From assembly GCF_000002425.4 (NCBI RefSeq), contig NC_037275.1:4825482-4889481 (forward strand): a DNA stretch of 64,000 bases. The letters run 5' to 3'. Each line of letters opens with the position of its first letter. The stretch's first letter is position 1. Positions 11,301 to 23,500 of the stretch are shown here, in pieces. The notes below the pieces were generated by a model that worked only from the letters and a program-made list of their open reading frames with translations, did no database searches and was not told where the DNA came from. A program made the position numbers and the translations under genes. The stretch comes from Physcomitrium patens. Taxonomy: Eukaryota > Streptophyta > Bryopsida > Funariales > Funariaceae.

Positions 11301-11845
11301 AGCAACTATCAGAGCTTCAAACTATGTTGAAGCTTCAATTACAATCCGCTCAAGAATCCTATAAGACGTCTGCAGATAGATTTCGGAATCTAGCACCTAC
11401 TTTCAAAGTTGGAGACAAAGCCTAGCTTCTTCGACGAAATATCAAGACCAAGCGACCATGTGATAAGTTGGACTATCGAAGATTGGGACCATTTATCATC
11501 TAGAAGCAAATTAATCCAGTGGCATACCGGCTGGAGTTACCGGCTTCTATGAAGGTACATCCAGTCTTTTATGTTTCTCTGTTGGAACCTTATCGAGAGT
11601 CATCTTTTCCTGGAAGAGTGCAATGTCCGCCACCTAGTATTGAAATCGAGAACCACGAAGAATACGAGATTGAAAAGGTATTGGATTCATGGTGAAGGTA
11701 GAAAAAGTTAGAATATCTTGTTCATTGGTGCGGCTATGACATTAATGAGCGAACGTGGGAGCCAGCTGAAAATCTTACGAATGCGCCACAAAAGGTACAG
11801 GAGTTTCATCAACGACATCCTGATAAATCTAAATCAATTCGATGA
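8375..11845 (+). pseudogene. pol: E1 pol (PR-RT-RNase H-INT-chromodomain), several stops
   Basis: One frame, in -1 relation to gag, from ATG 8375 to TGA 11843-11845, about 1,156 codons. Domains in order: protease with DSGAS (about 8500); RT with [23 protein letters not shown] and YLDD (about 9510); RNase H starting TDASDFALGAVL (about 9950); integrase with an HHCC site, SMDFITD and ISDRG; chromodomain near 11665-11780. Premature stops include 9371 (TGA for Trp), 9716 (TAG for Trp) and 11423 (TAG for Trp), with more in the integrase tail and chromodomain (about 11501 and 11693-11703). The wording is close to fungal and vertebrate chromoviruses. Confidence 0.88.
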
Positions 11846-11976
11846 TAGCTTCTTTTTGAAGCTTGTTCTCCCAACAATATAAGAAAAGGGGAGAGCACCT
11901 GCAAAATTCACAGCTGATGTAGTTATTTTCTCCAAGATAGATCGTAGTTTGGTCTTTTGATATAGATAGCCAAGAG

Positions 11977-12315
11977 ATGGATACTATGCCAGTCAGAGTA
12001 TCGCAACCGAGTAGCTCACGAAGGCGACCCCGAGATGAAGAACTACATGTACCACGACGACGATGGAGGATACCGAGTAACCGATCACTGGTGATCGTAT
12101 TTGAGATCGAGCCTGCTTACGATGGTCAACCACAAGGCGTGTTTGCAGGACAATTTCACAATGAGGACACGGAAGTTCATGCTTGGTCAGAAGTCGAAGG
12201 CGTGGGCCACTACCATTGGCTTTAAGGGTCGATGAACCACTTACCTCGTGAACAACAGTTGGAGTTCATAGCAGAAGTTATGCGACAGATCTTTATTTTC
12301 TTGCGTTGGTACTGA
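11977..12315 (+). pseudogene. E1 ORF3, accessory ORF between pol and 3' LTR
   Basis: Starts MDTMPVRVSQPSSS and is broken by TAA at 12223-12225; the same frame continues to TGA at 12313-12315. It is homologous to the intact 140-residue ORF3 of E2: SQPS..RR.RDE near the start, LVI..EI in the middle, GHY.WL before the stop, and a REQ..E.....R.I..FL tail. It has no signal peptide or membrane segment, so it is not an envelope-type gene. The N-terminal third is Arg-rich. Function unknown. Conservation of reading frame in two diverged families supports a real coding role. Confidence 0.7.
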
Positions 12316-12362
12316 TCAACAACATTGCTTCTCAGAGACCTCGAAGCTAAAGGAGGGGGTGA

Positions 12363-12857
12363 TGTTAGGGACATATTCCTTAGAACTTTCTAGAGAGAAG
12401 TTTCTAGAACCTTCTAAAAAACAAGCCTCTGGAACCTTCTAGAAGAGAAGCCTCTGGAACCTTTTAGAGAGAAGTTTCTAAAAGCTTCTAGAAAGGAAGT
12501 CTCTGGAACCTTCTAGAAGAGAAGCTTCCAGAAGCTTCTAGAAAGGAATCCCTTGGAACTTTCTAGAAGCTTCCTAGTTAATAGAAGTAGCTCGAGAAGT
12601 TTCTAGAACCTTCTAGAAAGGAAGCCTCTGGAACCTTCTAGAAGCTTTCTAGTTAATAGAAGTAGCTCGAGAAGCTTCCTAAGTAGGAGTATATATAGGG
12701 ATCGAGGCTGAAGAGTTCTTCAGTCTCGACAACATATCTCTTGGAGTTCTAGCTCACCTTTCTAGTGTTGTTCTTTTACTCATCTGTTTAATCTAGTTCT
12801 GCCACTTCTTCTTGAACTTCTTGTTAGATTTCAAGTCTGTATTTTGTGTCCGTGACA
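12363..12857 (+). repeat. E1 3' LTR
   Basis: 495 bp, about 9 differences from the 5' LTR. Preceded by the purine tract at 12349-12362. The 11-nt sequence AGTCTCGACAA and the TATA box are intact. Confidence 0.95.
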
Positions 12858-13015
12858 AACTCTCATAAACTCTTTTAAAATGTTTCATAGTAGATCCTAT
12901 ATAATCTATTAATTTAGCTCCAATTCTAAATACTTCTATAAGCTTCTCAAATGTGGCTCTTACTATCTATCTCTATGTGCTAATAATGGAAATATCTTAT
13001 CTATAACTCATTATA
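12858..13015 (-). repeat. E0 3' LTR, part 2 (right of the E1 insertion)
   Basis: It begins with the duplicated AACTC (12858-12862) and continues the E0 LTR match (CTCTTTTAAAATGTT compared with CTCTTCTAAAATGTT at 17885-17899) to about 13015. Confidence 0.75.
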
Positions 13016-13779
13016 ATTAATTCTCTTCTATTAATATAGAACTTCCTTGCTTCACTTCCGATGGTATTTCTAAATTATTTCTTAGAAATGAATGAGGTTT
13101 TGTACACATTTCCATCTTGCATCATGGATGAAATAACCTTTTCAAAGGACTTTATATTAAAGTTGTACATGTCCACTGCCATAGCAAAGGTAGTGATGTT
13201 CCAAAATAGTATCCACTTCATACTCTTATTGGTCATCAACTATAACTAAAGGTGGTAATAGTTGATATTAGTTTGAAAAGTACCTTGATTTGGTATAAAA
13301 TTCCTTGAGTTACAAAACATAGAAGATCAGATGGATTTGAATATGTGGCAGAAGCTTAAGGCAGTATATGACATTAGAAAACACAACAAAAATATAAAAA
13401 GATGTAAGCCATTGAAGTGCTAGTTTATGGATTTGAATTGATATAATTAGTAGCAAGTTGGCATTGAAGAGTGACACTTGATCACCCTCTGAAAAGATCT
13501 TGTATTTTTGGTGGTTATCTGTATATTTTTTTTGTCAATTTTGTGCAATAAAGAGGCAATGTCGTACCTACTATAAGACTGTTATAAGTTGTTGTATAAA
13601 TTCCTCTATTATTGGATTATTAGTGACAATGGGACAATGGAGAGTTGCTAGCATAATTGGATACTAATTAATGTTAAAGAAGAATGGTGAATGACTAATA
13701 CTTTCTTAAATACTATCATTGTAAGCAAATTCTAAAGGCATCAAATATTCATCCCAATCATTATGATGAAGTGCTACGA

Positions 13780-14330
13780 TTGCTTGTAGCATATCCTCCA
13801 AGTTACAATTACCATGCTTTGTTTGTGTATCTTTTTGGAGATAGAAGGCTATAAATATGGCAAGTCATATGCCTAGTGGCTTAAATAAGGCTTGCCAAAA
13901 GTTTCTTGTGAAGTATCGATTTTGATTTGAAATGATGATACAAGATAATCCATCATGATAAAAGATAGTATTGAAGAAGATCAGTGCAAGTGTTGAGGCA
14001 TCAATATCTAAGTGTACCATAGCCAAGTGAAGTTACTTTAAGAATCAATCCACAAAGACAACAACTGCAATGTGATTGTGAAGTATCTACGGCAAACATA
14101 TAATGAGATCTATAATCACCTGCTCTCATTGTGTTATAGGTAGTGAAATTGGTTGTAATAGTCTAGGAAATGTTGTGTTGCATGCTTTATTACATTGGCA
14201 TGACTTACAAGAACCCACAAAAGCTCAAATATCATGATTCAAACTTGTTTAAATCATATTCTTAAAATCTGTTCTAGAGTCTTCTCACGGCTTAGATATC
14301 CAAATATTGAGATGTCTTGTCCCTCTTGAA
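13780..14330 (-). pseudogene. E0 integrase relic
   Basis: The minus strand reads as a Ty3 integrase: C.SCQ.NK zinc-site remains, then a LLQPISLPIT linker, a VVVFVD block, HLDIDASTLA, and YHDGLSCIIISNQN, which matches the usual HGLP..IISDRD around the second catalytic Asp. The catalytic residues are altered and stops interrupt it. Confidence 0.65.
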
Positions 14331-15049
14331 GTATGTATGTTTGAAGTATAGAATTTTCAAATACATTTATTTGCTTCTTGTAATAGAGTAAGCCATCATT
14401 AAGATTATAATTTTGATACTATACATTGCCTACCTTCAATCAATTGCTAAGCATCTCAATATGTAACTTTCTTCCGTTCTACTTCTTTAGTTAGGTTTGA
14501 AATGATAGTACTAATGGTAGCAACTTCTACCTTGTCTTTCAATTTGGCCTTCAAATCTGATCTATACAATAAGTTGTCTAGCATAATATGTTGTTGCTCT
14601 TACTTGTATTCAAGCTGAATGTCAAAAAATTACAACTATTCTTTCTAATAATAATGTCATGATGTCATATTTTTCATATGTAAATCATATAGCATAGGTC
14701 AATGGTCAGTCCAAACAATCATTGGCTTCCTCAATAAATAGTGTCATCACATCTTTGTAGCATATATAATCGCTAATTGCTCTTGATCACATATAGAGTA
14801 ATTACGCTTTATCTTTTTCAGCTTATGTGATTCATATGCCATATATTAAAGATTCTTATCAAATTTTTATTAAAAGACCACTTCAATAATAAAATCAAAA
14901 GCATTAATGTCAAGTATACAAGGAAGGTTGGAATCATATAGTTGCAATATTAAAGTAGTAATGAATGCTTCCTTCAACCTATCAAAGGCGCTTTGTTGTT
15001 CCAATTTCTATTCAAATGGAACATCCTTCTTGAATAGGCATGTCAATGA

Positions 15050-15700
15050 GGTAGCAATGTGTGCAAATTTCTGAATAAAATGGCAATAATATCTAAAAAG
15101 GCCTAAAAAAGATCAGACTTTAAAAGCATCTTTAGAAGTTGGTCAATCCTCCGTTGCTTTTATCTTATCTTGCTCCATGTGCACACCTTTGGAGGATACC
15201 ATATGACCCAAAAAAATGACCTCTGACTTCTAAAGTTCACACTTTGATTGCTTGCAATAGAAGTAACTATCTTACAACCAACGTAGCACTTTTCATAGAT
15301 ATTACACATGCTCCTAAGGGATTTTATTATATACTAAGATATTATTGATAAAGACAACTACATACTTCTTCAAAAGGTCTCAAAATAATTCTAATCATGT
15401 GATCCATGAAAGAAGCTGGAGCATTTGTAATGCCAAAAGATAAAACAAGCCATTTAAAATGCCCATAGTACATACAAAATGCCGTCTTTTCAATATCTTC
15501 TCTTGCAATAGGTATTTATCAATAATCACTGTGAAGATCAAATTTGCTAAAGATGGTCGTACTTCAAAGTTGGTCAAGAAGATCGTCCACGCATGGAAGT
15601 GGATATGTATTCTTATCAATATATTTATTGAGGCTTCAATAGTCAATGCAAAGCCAAAGTCTATCATCTTTCTTAGGTACAGAGAATATAGGTACTTTCT
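15050..15700 (-). pseudogene. E0 reverse transcriptase relic
   Basis: On the minus strand several frames together encode recognisable Ty3 RT: a YGHFKW..LSFGITNAPASF block, the expected spacing to the palm region, then a VFFLGHMVSSKG block. Stops and frameshifts break it. The wording (NAPASFM, and HLAPCHTD-like integrase further on) is that of the ordinary plant chromovirus group, unlike E1 and E2. Confidence 0.7.
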
Positions 15701-17619
15701 TTGGTAATGTGCTTTCTTAAATGAGGCCCTTTTCTAAGAGTTCATCCAATGTCTTTTGTAACTCTTTAGATTCATTTGATATTAGATGATAAATTGGCCG
15801 ACTTGCCAATTTGGTCCCAAGCAATAGTCCTATTTGAAAAGTGGCACCTCCATCTAGAGGCACACCATTAGGTAGGTCGGTTGGAAAAACATCTTGATAT
15901 TTTCATTTGAGTTTTTTGCCAATTTTACTCTTTTGCTTGTCTTTTCCACTACTAATATAAGATTTGGAACCACCATATATATTGGTTACTTATGTTATAT
16001 TTTCTTCTTTATAATGGTTATTTCTATAAATAAATCTTTAGTTACTAATCATTTTTCTTCCTCACTTAATGTAGAGGTACAAAGAATCACCTTGCAACTA
16101 CTATCTTTGAAGGAGATTGTTCTTGCTATTTAATCAACTTGCTTATTTTCCATCTCTAGCCACCACATACCAAAGATAATATCATATCTTAGCTTTGTTA
16201 CCTTGAATTTCTTTCTTAAGACGTAAGTACCACTCAACCTCAAGATTTCTATTTCTTATGTTTTATTCAATATGTTCTTTTGGTCATCCACAATGTATAT
16301 ACTCCTTCCCTTGATTACCTTAGTTTTAATCCTAAGTTGGTCAGTAATTTCAATCAAGATGTAATTTTTTGTGGAATTACAACCCATAATCACTTGACAT
16401 GGTTGTCTTTTTAGTCGTTCCATTAGGTATATCAGTTGATCTTTTTTATAGTTATCAAAGACCATGTCGTTTGTCTCTAAGAGGCAATAATTATCTCTAA
16501 TACTAATCCTCAGCCCCTTTATTAAGGAGCCTTTTTTCCTTACTCCATTTCATTAGTGATTTGGTGAATCTCGAGACTACAAACCTACCTTAATCTGTTG
16601 ATACTTGAATTTTGATATTTTGAACAACCTCTAATTTGATGGCCTAGCTCCCAAAAATAGAAATATAATCCCTTCTATGCCAATATTTGTTGTCTTTGTA
16701 GTGTCAATAATCATTATAGGACATCAATCTTCATTGGCATTGATTGTTATATCATAATATTACATAATGATATAAGACTTTGTACTATAGGTTGTGCTCC
16801 ACAATTTCTGAAATCTATAGCATTGATCTTCTCTACAATCTTAATTGGCTCTTCAAATGTTTGTAGATCCTTTAGTTCCACCTCTCACTAGACTTAAAGT
16901 TTCAACCTTCATAGAAATCAATCTATCATCTCTGCTTTTGAAACATTATCAATTTGGAGAGATATGAACTTGAATTGAAAGACATAATCTTGCACTGACC
17001 TAAATTGTGTAAGATTTGTCAATTGATCGTGTACTATTTCTTTTGTATTAATAGACCGAAATTAATTCCTAAACTCAATTTTAAACTCCTCCCAATTACA
17101 AAATCCACCCTAAGCTCTATAGCTTTGAACTCGATGTTGCCACCAAATGGCTGTCGCATCTCTCAAATAGTTAACTGCATACATAATTCTTTTGATGGTA
17201 TTTGTCCCAAATAATTGGAGGTATTGTTATATAGTGAAGAGCCATTGGCATACATCTTCTTGCCTTAAAGTCCTAGAGTATATACCAAGCTTATTCAATT
17301 TTAGCCTAATAGATGTCGACTCCTTTGTCCTAGAAGCTTCCATTTGCCTTTATAAAGTAGCTATCTCGCCTAGAAGGTGTTATATATGAGCCTCCATTCG
17401 AGATTACTTTGTCCTATCTTCCATACTGCAATTTTCTTGCTCGACTCTACTATTGTAATGCTTTCTCTCCTTCCAATTGACTTCTTTAGAGTAACTTGTG
17501 GTAGCCTCAACACAATACCAATTTGACCACAAGAACTGACTTTGAACTAGACTATGGCTATCGACATGCTACTAAACGATAGTATAACACTTGCTTTGAT
17601 ATTAATGAAATTATATCAA

Positions 17620-18032
17620 ACTATCTTGAAAATCTAAGATCCTTCTAATCCACAATAACATAAATCTCACCACAATGTAAGACAAAGTAATCTACAATAA
17701 ATGAAAATAGAATAGAACTGAACAAAAAAAATGCAAAACCAAACTTTACTAAGAGAAAGGGTCCAAAGCTATACCTAAGGAGATGCTCAAATGGCCTTGG
17801 CCAATCCTAATTATACTTTGTCCAACCATTTTGGAATTTTTTAGAATGTTCTTTGATAGGCCCTACCTAAATAATCACCATAAGCTCTTCTAAAATGTTC
17901 CATCGTGGATCTTATATAGTCTATTAACTTAGCCCTATTTTTAAAAACTTCTATAAAGTTCTCAAACATGGCTCTAACTATCTATCTCTATGTGCCAATA
18001 ATACAAATATCTTATCTATACCTCTTTATAAT
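17620..18032 (-). repeat. E0 5' LTR
   Basis: Right-hand copy of the direct repeat that flanks E0, about 413 bp. The edges are set by where similarity to the left copy stops, so they are good to about 10 bp. The terminal TG/CA is no longer clear. Confidence 0.7.
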
Positions 18033-18748
18033 ATCTTTCAATATTAATATATCTAAATGAATAAAATAAATTAATAAATATATATATATATATATATGTG
18101 TGTGTGTATATAATTTTAAAAAGAAGTAAATAACACAAAAGCCCACGCAACATAGTATGAATAAATATATATATATATATATATATATATCTCCAGTCAA
18201 CGACAAACCCCGACGTGGCATCGTTGGTCCAACCTCTACTGACGAAAGTCCACGCTACGTTACGGACCCGACGAATCGTCGTCTTCGTCGTCGTCGGCAG
18301 CTTTATGGACGTCGCAGAGGCGACGGTGGCGATGGCGGCGAGGGAAGGACCACCACCAATGGCTATGGCGTCTCACTGAGACCGTGGCCACCCTACACTC
18401 CACGTTTCTCCCTTCCTTGTCGTGTCTTCGCCCTGCCCCAGGCACCGAGCTTTTTGCCCAGCTGGGTTTGGTGCTGTTTCGAGAATTTACGGACATTTGG
18501 TAGTATTCGGGGTAGGACAGCAGAGTGTGGCGAGCACGAGAGTCTAGAGTTGATTTAGCGCTTTGGAAGCGGAGGAACAGCGTTTTTCATTTGGGTTTTT
18601 TGTGTTGTTCAGGTTGTTTTGAGGGTTGTTCAAGTGGGTTTTTATTATTTTATTTTGTTTTTATTTTATTGAGGAGGAAAAGGTTTTTGGAATTAGGGCT
18701 GATTTGAGTGGGGATTGCGTTGTGGGTTGCACTCCTGGGAGTGCGAGG
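18033..18748. other. (AT)n/(GT)n tracts and 5' region of gene B
   Basis: (AT)n at 18079-18097 running into (GT)n to 18108, and (AT)n at about 18165-18191. From about 18195 the composition becomes GC-richer, with CGT/CGTCGT runs, consistent with the promoter and 5' UTR of gene B. The open frames here have no recognisable motif. Confidence 0.6.
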
Positions 18749-20580
18749 ATGGGGTTTGATTTCGGTAGAGGAGGGAGGGTTTGTGATGACAAGATCTCCG
18801 AGGGCGTGGAGCTGTGCCCGTTCTTGAGGAACATTGGTGTGACGACTAGCTTTGCCTTCTCCAATCTGAAGTTCCCTGTTCCTGCTCCTGTAAGCCTCCG
18901 CCCAAACCCCTTTCCACTTCTCTCTTTCATCTATCGGGAGGCTCCTTGTAAAAGCGTCTAGTTTCTTAAGTATAGATTTTGGAGGGCTTTTCCAAGGAAT
19001 CAGCTGAACCCGATCCTCCTTGTATACTGATGACATCACCGTGTTTTATGGCGTGCTTGATCTTAATGGTCTCAATGGGCACGAATATCTTATGGTCCTA
19101 GCTACTATTAGAAGATCAATTTTGACACTAGGTTTTCTTATGCGTCTTGGCTTCGATCTAGAAGGAATTAGCATCACTGTCGAAGCGGTTTCTTTCTCAC
19201 GGCAACCCCTCTGTATCTTTCGCCTCTTGTGGGAATTTGATATCGTCTAGCTAGAGCTAATTATTTGAGCGTTTTTTGAGTTGGTTTTCTTTTTGCTATC
19301 ATTCTAACTCCACGCTAATTGTCTAATCTACAAATTTCTTTACCAATTTAGCCTGGGCTTGGTAGCATATTTAGATGAGTGATTAATATGTACTTGGGTA
19401 ATTCTTGTGCAGACGAGAGCAGGCCGCGGTCCAATTTTCGAGGATGGGCCAGGTTTTGAGAACTCCTTTCGCCTGTTCCACGGCAAGGATGGTGTCGTGC
19501 CTTTGAAACGGGCGTCGGGAGAGCAGAACGCGCGGTCATTCACTGAGACACTTGACGCGGAGGATCTGAGTTTCCATCCGTTGTCTGCTCGCGCTGCCAC
19601 CATCAGCTTGTCGTCGTTCGGAGCAGGGGGGCCATTCGGATTTGATGGGTTCATGGCAAGGCAGAATGCGAAGAAGCCGAAGGAGAAGAAGCCAAAGAAG
19701 GAGACGGAGCCTGAGAAGAAGCGTCGGTCGAAATTGGAGTCTCATGTATGGGAGGGATCTTAGCTTGATTTGCTTTGCCTTGCCTTGTCTGGGTGGTGAT
19801 GACGCGTGCAGAACAGAGGAGTGTGGATGTTTGGATGGGATTTGGAAACATGGCGTGTCTCTGACGACAGGGCGTTGTGATGTGCAGATGCACGAGGCGA
19901 TGGGGAGCGAATGGCTAGCGACGGGGCAGTGCCCGATCGCAAAGTCGTTCCGCGCCGTGAGTGGCGTGTTACCGCTGGTGTCAAAGCTGTTGCCAAAGCT
20001 GCCGCAAGGAATGAAGTACAGGTGCCCGCCAGCGATAGTGGCAGCGAGAGCGGCGCTGGCTCGAACGGAAGCAGTGAAAGCACTGAGACCGCAAGCGCTG
20101 CCAACAAAGGTGTTAGCAATCGGGATGGTAGGAATGGCACTGAACGTGCCGCTGGGAGTGTGGCGAGAGCACACGAAGAAGTTTTCTCCGCAATGGTTTC
20201 TGGCTGTGCATGCGACGATCCCGTTCATCGCAATGCTGAGGAAAGCGGTGGTGATGCCGAAATATGCGATAGCGTTCACAATAGGGTCTGCAATACTGGG
20301 TCAGGCAGTGGGAGCTCGTGCTGAGAGGATTCGTTTAGCCAAGCTCAAATCCTTAGATGAGCAGCCCCAAGAGACATCTATGGATTCCCAGGTGTCCGAG
20401 TCTTTACCCATGTCATCAACCATCCATTTTTCTTCTGTTGTCTCGGAATCGGCTATCGAAGATATTCCGAAAGAGAACAAGGAGAGGTTGACTCCTGTCC
20501 CTCTCACTTTGCAATGTAGTTCGGAGAGCCTTTCTGACCGCTCCATGAGTTCCTTTTCGTTACCTGTGAGCGTGAGCTGA
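18749..20580 (+). CDS. Gene B: conserved plant membrane protein, complete (3 exons)
   Basis: Proposed exons 18749-18889, 19413-19745 and 19888-20580, all phase-0 GT-AG introns, giving about 388 residues. The N-terminus begins MGFDFGRGGRVCDDK and includes NIGVTTSFAFSNLKFPVP; exon 2 has GPIFEDGPGFENSFRLFHG and a Lys/Glu-rich end; exon 3 encodes three hydrophobic segments (LPTKVLAIGMVGMALNVPLG, WFLAVHATIPFIAML, YAIAFTIGSAILGQAVG) after a Pro/Leu/Lys-rich stretch. I know it as an uncharacterised plant family; the hydrophobic segments suggest membrane location. The Ser-rich tail (about 76 residues) ends SFSLPVSVS and resembles the end of gene A only loosely. The start is the first ATG that joins in frame by splicing. 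Confidence 0.75.
18890..19412 (+). other. Gene B intron 1
   Basis: GTAAGCC ... TTGTGCAG, 523 bp, phase 0, joining PVPAP to TRAGRGPIF. Small open frames inside it look incidental. Confidence 0.7.
19534..20353 (+). repeat. 820-bp near-identical segment shared with 1-820
   Basis: Coding and intron bases match 1-820 with one substitution (A at 244, G at 19777). Identity ends abruptly after CTCAAATCCT (820 and 20353). The start of the match cannot be seen because copy A is cut by the window edge. Confidence 0.95.
19746..19887 (+). other. Gene B intron 2
   Basis: 142 bp, GTATGG ... TGTGCAG. One base different from the gene A intron, as expected if the two loci exchanged sequence recently. Confidence 0.7.
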
Positions 20581-23500
20581 TTCCTCGTAGATTTTCTAAC
20601 ATGGCCCTGTCGGTAGTCTTAGTTGTCTTCTTGACTTCTGAATGCATCGTATCGAGGTGTATAGAAGGTTAAGAGTGGGTATAGTTAGATACTGGTGGGG
20701 AGATTCATACCGTAGTTGCAAATGATGCATTTCATACGTGGCTCAGAGTCACCATCTGTGTCATCCAATAATTTTTCGACCCTTGGGGTTTGACTGGTCA
20801 TGTTTCACTGGCATTTGACCTCCGTACAACATCTGCATTTGTACCATATCTATTATAACTTCGAACTGAAGTGGTAGAATTGCTACATTTCTTTGGTCAT
20901 GTGTTTATCAAAATTTATGGATTAGTTTCATAAGCGTAGACAGAAGTATGGGTGTACCCCGCCAGCTGCCCTGTACATTCATATGAAGATTCGGAGTGCA
21001 TAATACTGTAGGGAATACTGGGGCGACGTTGGCTTTGAACGTGTTGGATACGCATCAGTGGCTCATGGTGTTGGATGCATGCAGTTCTAGTAGTAGACAA
21101 TGCATCAGACGACACGAAAACTATGGGTCATAAGTCTTCATGAGATTTTTATACTTTGAAGCTGACCAAGAAAAATCAAGAAAACACGTCGCTTCTTGTA
21201 AACTCTTGATCCGGCCCGACTGCTACACCATTCCATGAAGGTTCGTGAGTTTGTAAGGCATGACGCCTTCCCTGTATCAAAGTTCAAAGAAAGAGAGAAA
21301 CCCCTGTGCTCATTGCTAACAGAGACTAAATAGAGAGCTTAGATGATTAATATGTTGCTCTAGAAGAAGCTTTTCTTCCCTCCTATGCATTCTGCTCTTA
21401 TAGCCAGCCTTTGTGAGAGATTTCGTTGGTTCAGAATGGTTGATTTGTTGCTCTTAGTATAGTACCTAAAAGCTTTATGTCAGAATATGATGCTGGTTCG
21501 TATTTCAATATGCAGGAAAATTTGTCTTTACAGCACCGTATCCACCTTTGCAACAGATTTCATATCTTGTCATAACATTATGGGTATACTGCAAGTACAT
21601 CCTCTGTTCCGTTTCAGGAGTCGTGATGTCAGGATCTGCAGTGTTGATTCATTGTTGTTGGTATTCGTATGTCTTGTCAGTTCTTAATTCGCCAACGGTT
21701 TCTTCAGTCTCAACGTTTGATTATGCGAGCACACTTTGATGCATCGTTTTGCAGGAGATTACTACTGATGGAGATGTGTCTCAAAATATGTAATTTATTG
21801 TTGATGTATATGACTTTTTTGTTAAGAAGTCAACACGAAAGCTTTTGAAGGGTTGTTGCGTTTTTACAGATACATTTTGAACCACAAATTTTAGAGAAAA
21901 AATTGTTATACTATTGGGTGATTTGTTTGAAGTTTCTAGAACATTCCTCACTTCCGACTAATATTCGTAGTAAATGAAAGGCACTTCTATAAAAAGGTTT
22001 TGAAGTGTCTGGACACAACATCTGACCTTCGATGATTTTCCAATTGGAACTTTTTTCTGCGGTTCCGATGCCAAACACATCATATCTCAACATTTAAGCA
22101 TGAAGGTAAGAACGAGCTGTTGGAAGTAACTGTTTCATCCCTTACAGTTCTATGAACTGTGACATGCTGATGTCATTGGATTCAGCGTTGTTGAGCAGCC
22201 TGACCTGTTGACCGCAAAAATTGGCATCCCCACAAGTGCCACAGTTTAATTCTCGAGGGGCTCGTCCGCCAGATATACTTCCCTAAACTTTCGTATAACG
22301 AGACGTTAATTGGAAACTGTCTCGCTAATTCTTATTTAAAGTCTATTCCAATCTTGTTGATCGCGTTGGAATCCTAGAGAATTGCACAGACTGAGGAAGC
22401 TGAGCAGTTATTCAAGAACCTCAAATGCGGTCGAGCCAATGCTAAGGTCAGAGATCACGTTAGAAGCCTTCACAAGCTTGTTGATCAAAATCCTACCGTA
22501 CGCTGTGTTGTAATTCACTGCATGATACACTTTCTTACATCATCAAGCACAAATACGCTGCACTTCACGTCCTCACAGATATTGGCGCGGGCGCTCCTCC
22601 GATATGTCTTGCAGAAGACAGTAGTCATACATCATGTTCTGGATATTGTTTTCAAAATGTGTTCCAATTTGACTGCTTAAATTTTTGACATTACTCAACT
22701 CTTGAGTGAAGGGCATAGCATTCGAACCGGACGGTAGTACAAGCGGATAAGCGATTCCCATCTCCCAAAGTTATCATCGGAGACTAAGACCATTTTTCTA
22801 TTGCTAGGCACAATACTTTACGTTTGAATCTCTACATTCACATGATAAGGGTCCTTCTGTAAGAAAGGCCTCACAGAGAGGGGTATTAATCAGCATTTTA
22901 GACAGCGCAATAAGACGATACTTCAATCCACTCAGATGCTGTTACTTCCTGTCAGCAGACCTAGGCAAAAAGCGTTCTTAGGCTATGTAAAGTTTGATGT
23001 TTTCAAATCTTTGCAGTTGCATCTTCTTGACTTCATCAAATGGATCACTCCAGAACCTGATAAAAAAACCCATCAGATAGAACCTCTCATCAAGCTGCTA
23101 AAAAATCAAATCCTTACCTAACTCTACAATAATTGCCTAAGGATCATTTCAGGCCATATTCAAACACACCATTTGTCAAAAACCTATTATTTTAAAATCG
23201 AGGCAATCCTTGTGGATGACACCCCAACCGTCGACTAACTTCAAAACTATTGTGAGCATATTGTAAGCCTTCTAATATACATTCCATGCTAGGGAACTAC
23301 ACCCTGCTTTTGAGATAAAATTTGTTTGAACTTCAGACCTCGAAAGAGAAGATGATGCAAGGTTGCCTTGTTTTTTCATCCTTAAAATAATTCTGTCGGC
23401 TCTTAACAGGTATATGTTGACTTGTCTGTACACTGTTATCAAGCTTTTACCTCCATGGGCCTGCTAAGAGAATTATAACTGAGTTAGAGAAAAAATCTTC

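Larger units (their letters stand above)
6522..12857 (+). mobile_element. E1: Ty3/gypsy chromovirus with complete LTRs and nonsense-damaged ORFs
   Basis: A 6,336-bp element with 495-bp LTRs (6522-7016 and 12363-12857) starting TGTTAGGG and ending CCGTGACA, flanked by a perfect AACTC duplication (6517-6521 and 12858-12862). The two LTRs differ at about 9 positions, all but one transitions. Order: 5' LTR, candidate primer site, hairpin-rich leader, gag (7344-8369), pol in the -1 frame (8375-11845), small ORF3 (11977-12315), purine tract AAAGGAGGGGGTGA, 3' LTR. Gag and pol carry premature stops mostly explained by CGA-to-TGA and TGG-to-TAG/TGA, typical of deaminated methylcytosine. It sits inside the 3' LTR of E0. 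Confidence 0.95.
6264..18032 (-). mobile_element. E0: old minus-strand Ty3/gypsy chromovirus, split by E1
   Basis: A decayed LTR retrotransposon on the minus strand. LTR copies of about 411-413 bp lie at 17620-18032 (5' LTR) and 6264-6521 plus 12863-13015 (3' LTR); the second is cut by insertion of E1. They share long matches, such as the stretch ending ATCTAAGATCCTTCTAATCC and the one at TATCTATCTCTATGTG. Just inside the 5' LTR (about 17590-17607, minus) is TTAATATCAAAGC, resembling the initiator-Met tRNA primer site TTGGTATCAGAGC after C-to-T/G-to-A decay. Gag relics at about 16500-17500 include a damaged CCHC knuckle near 16620-16660. RT relics at 15300-15700 include YGHFKWLVLSFGITNAPASF, RNase H lies at about 14700-14950 and integrase at about 13850-14300 (CKSCQ, then VVVFVD). 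No intact ORF remains. Confidence 0.8.
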
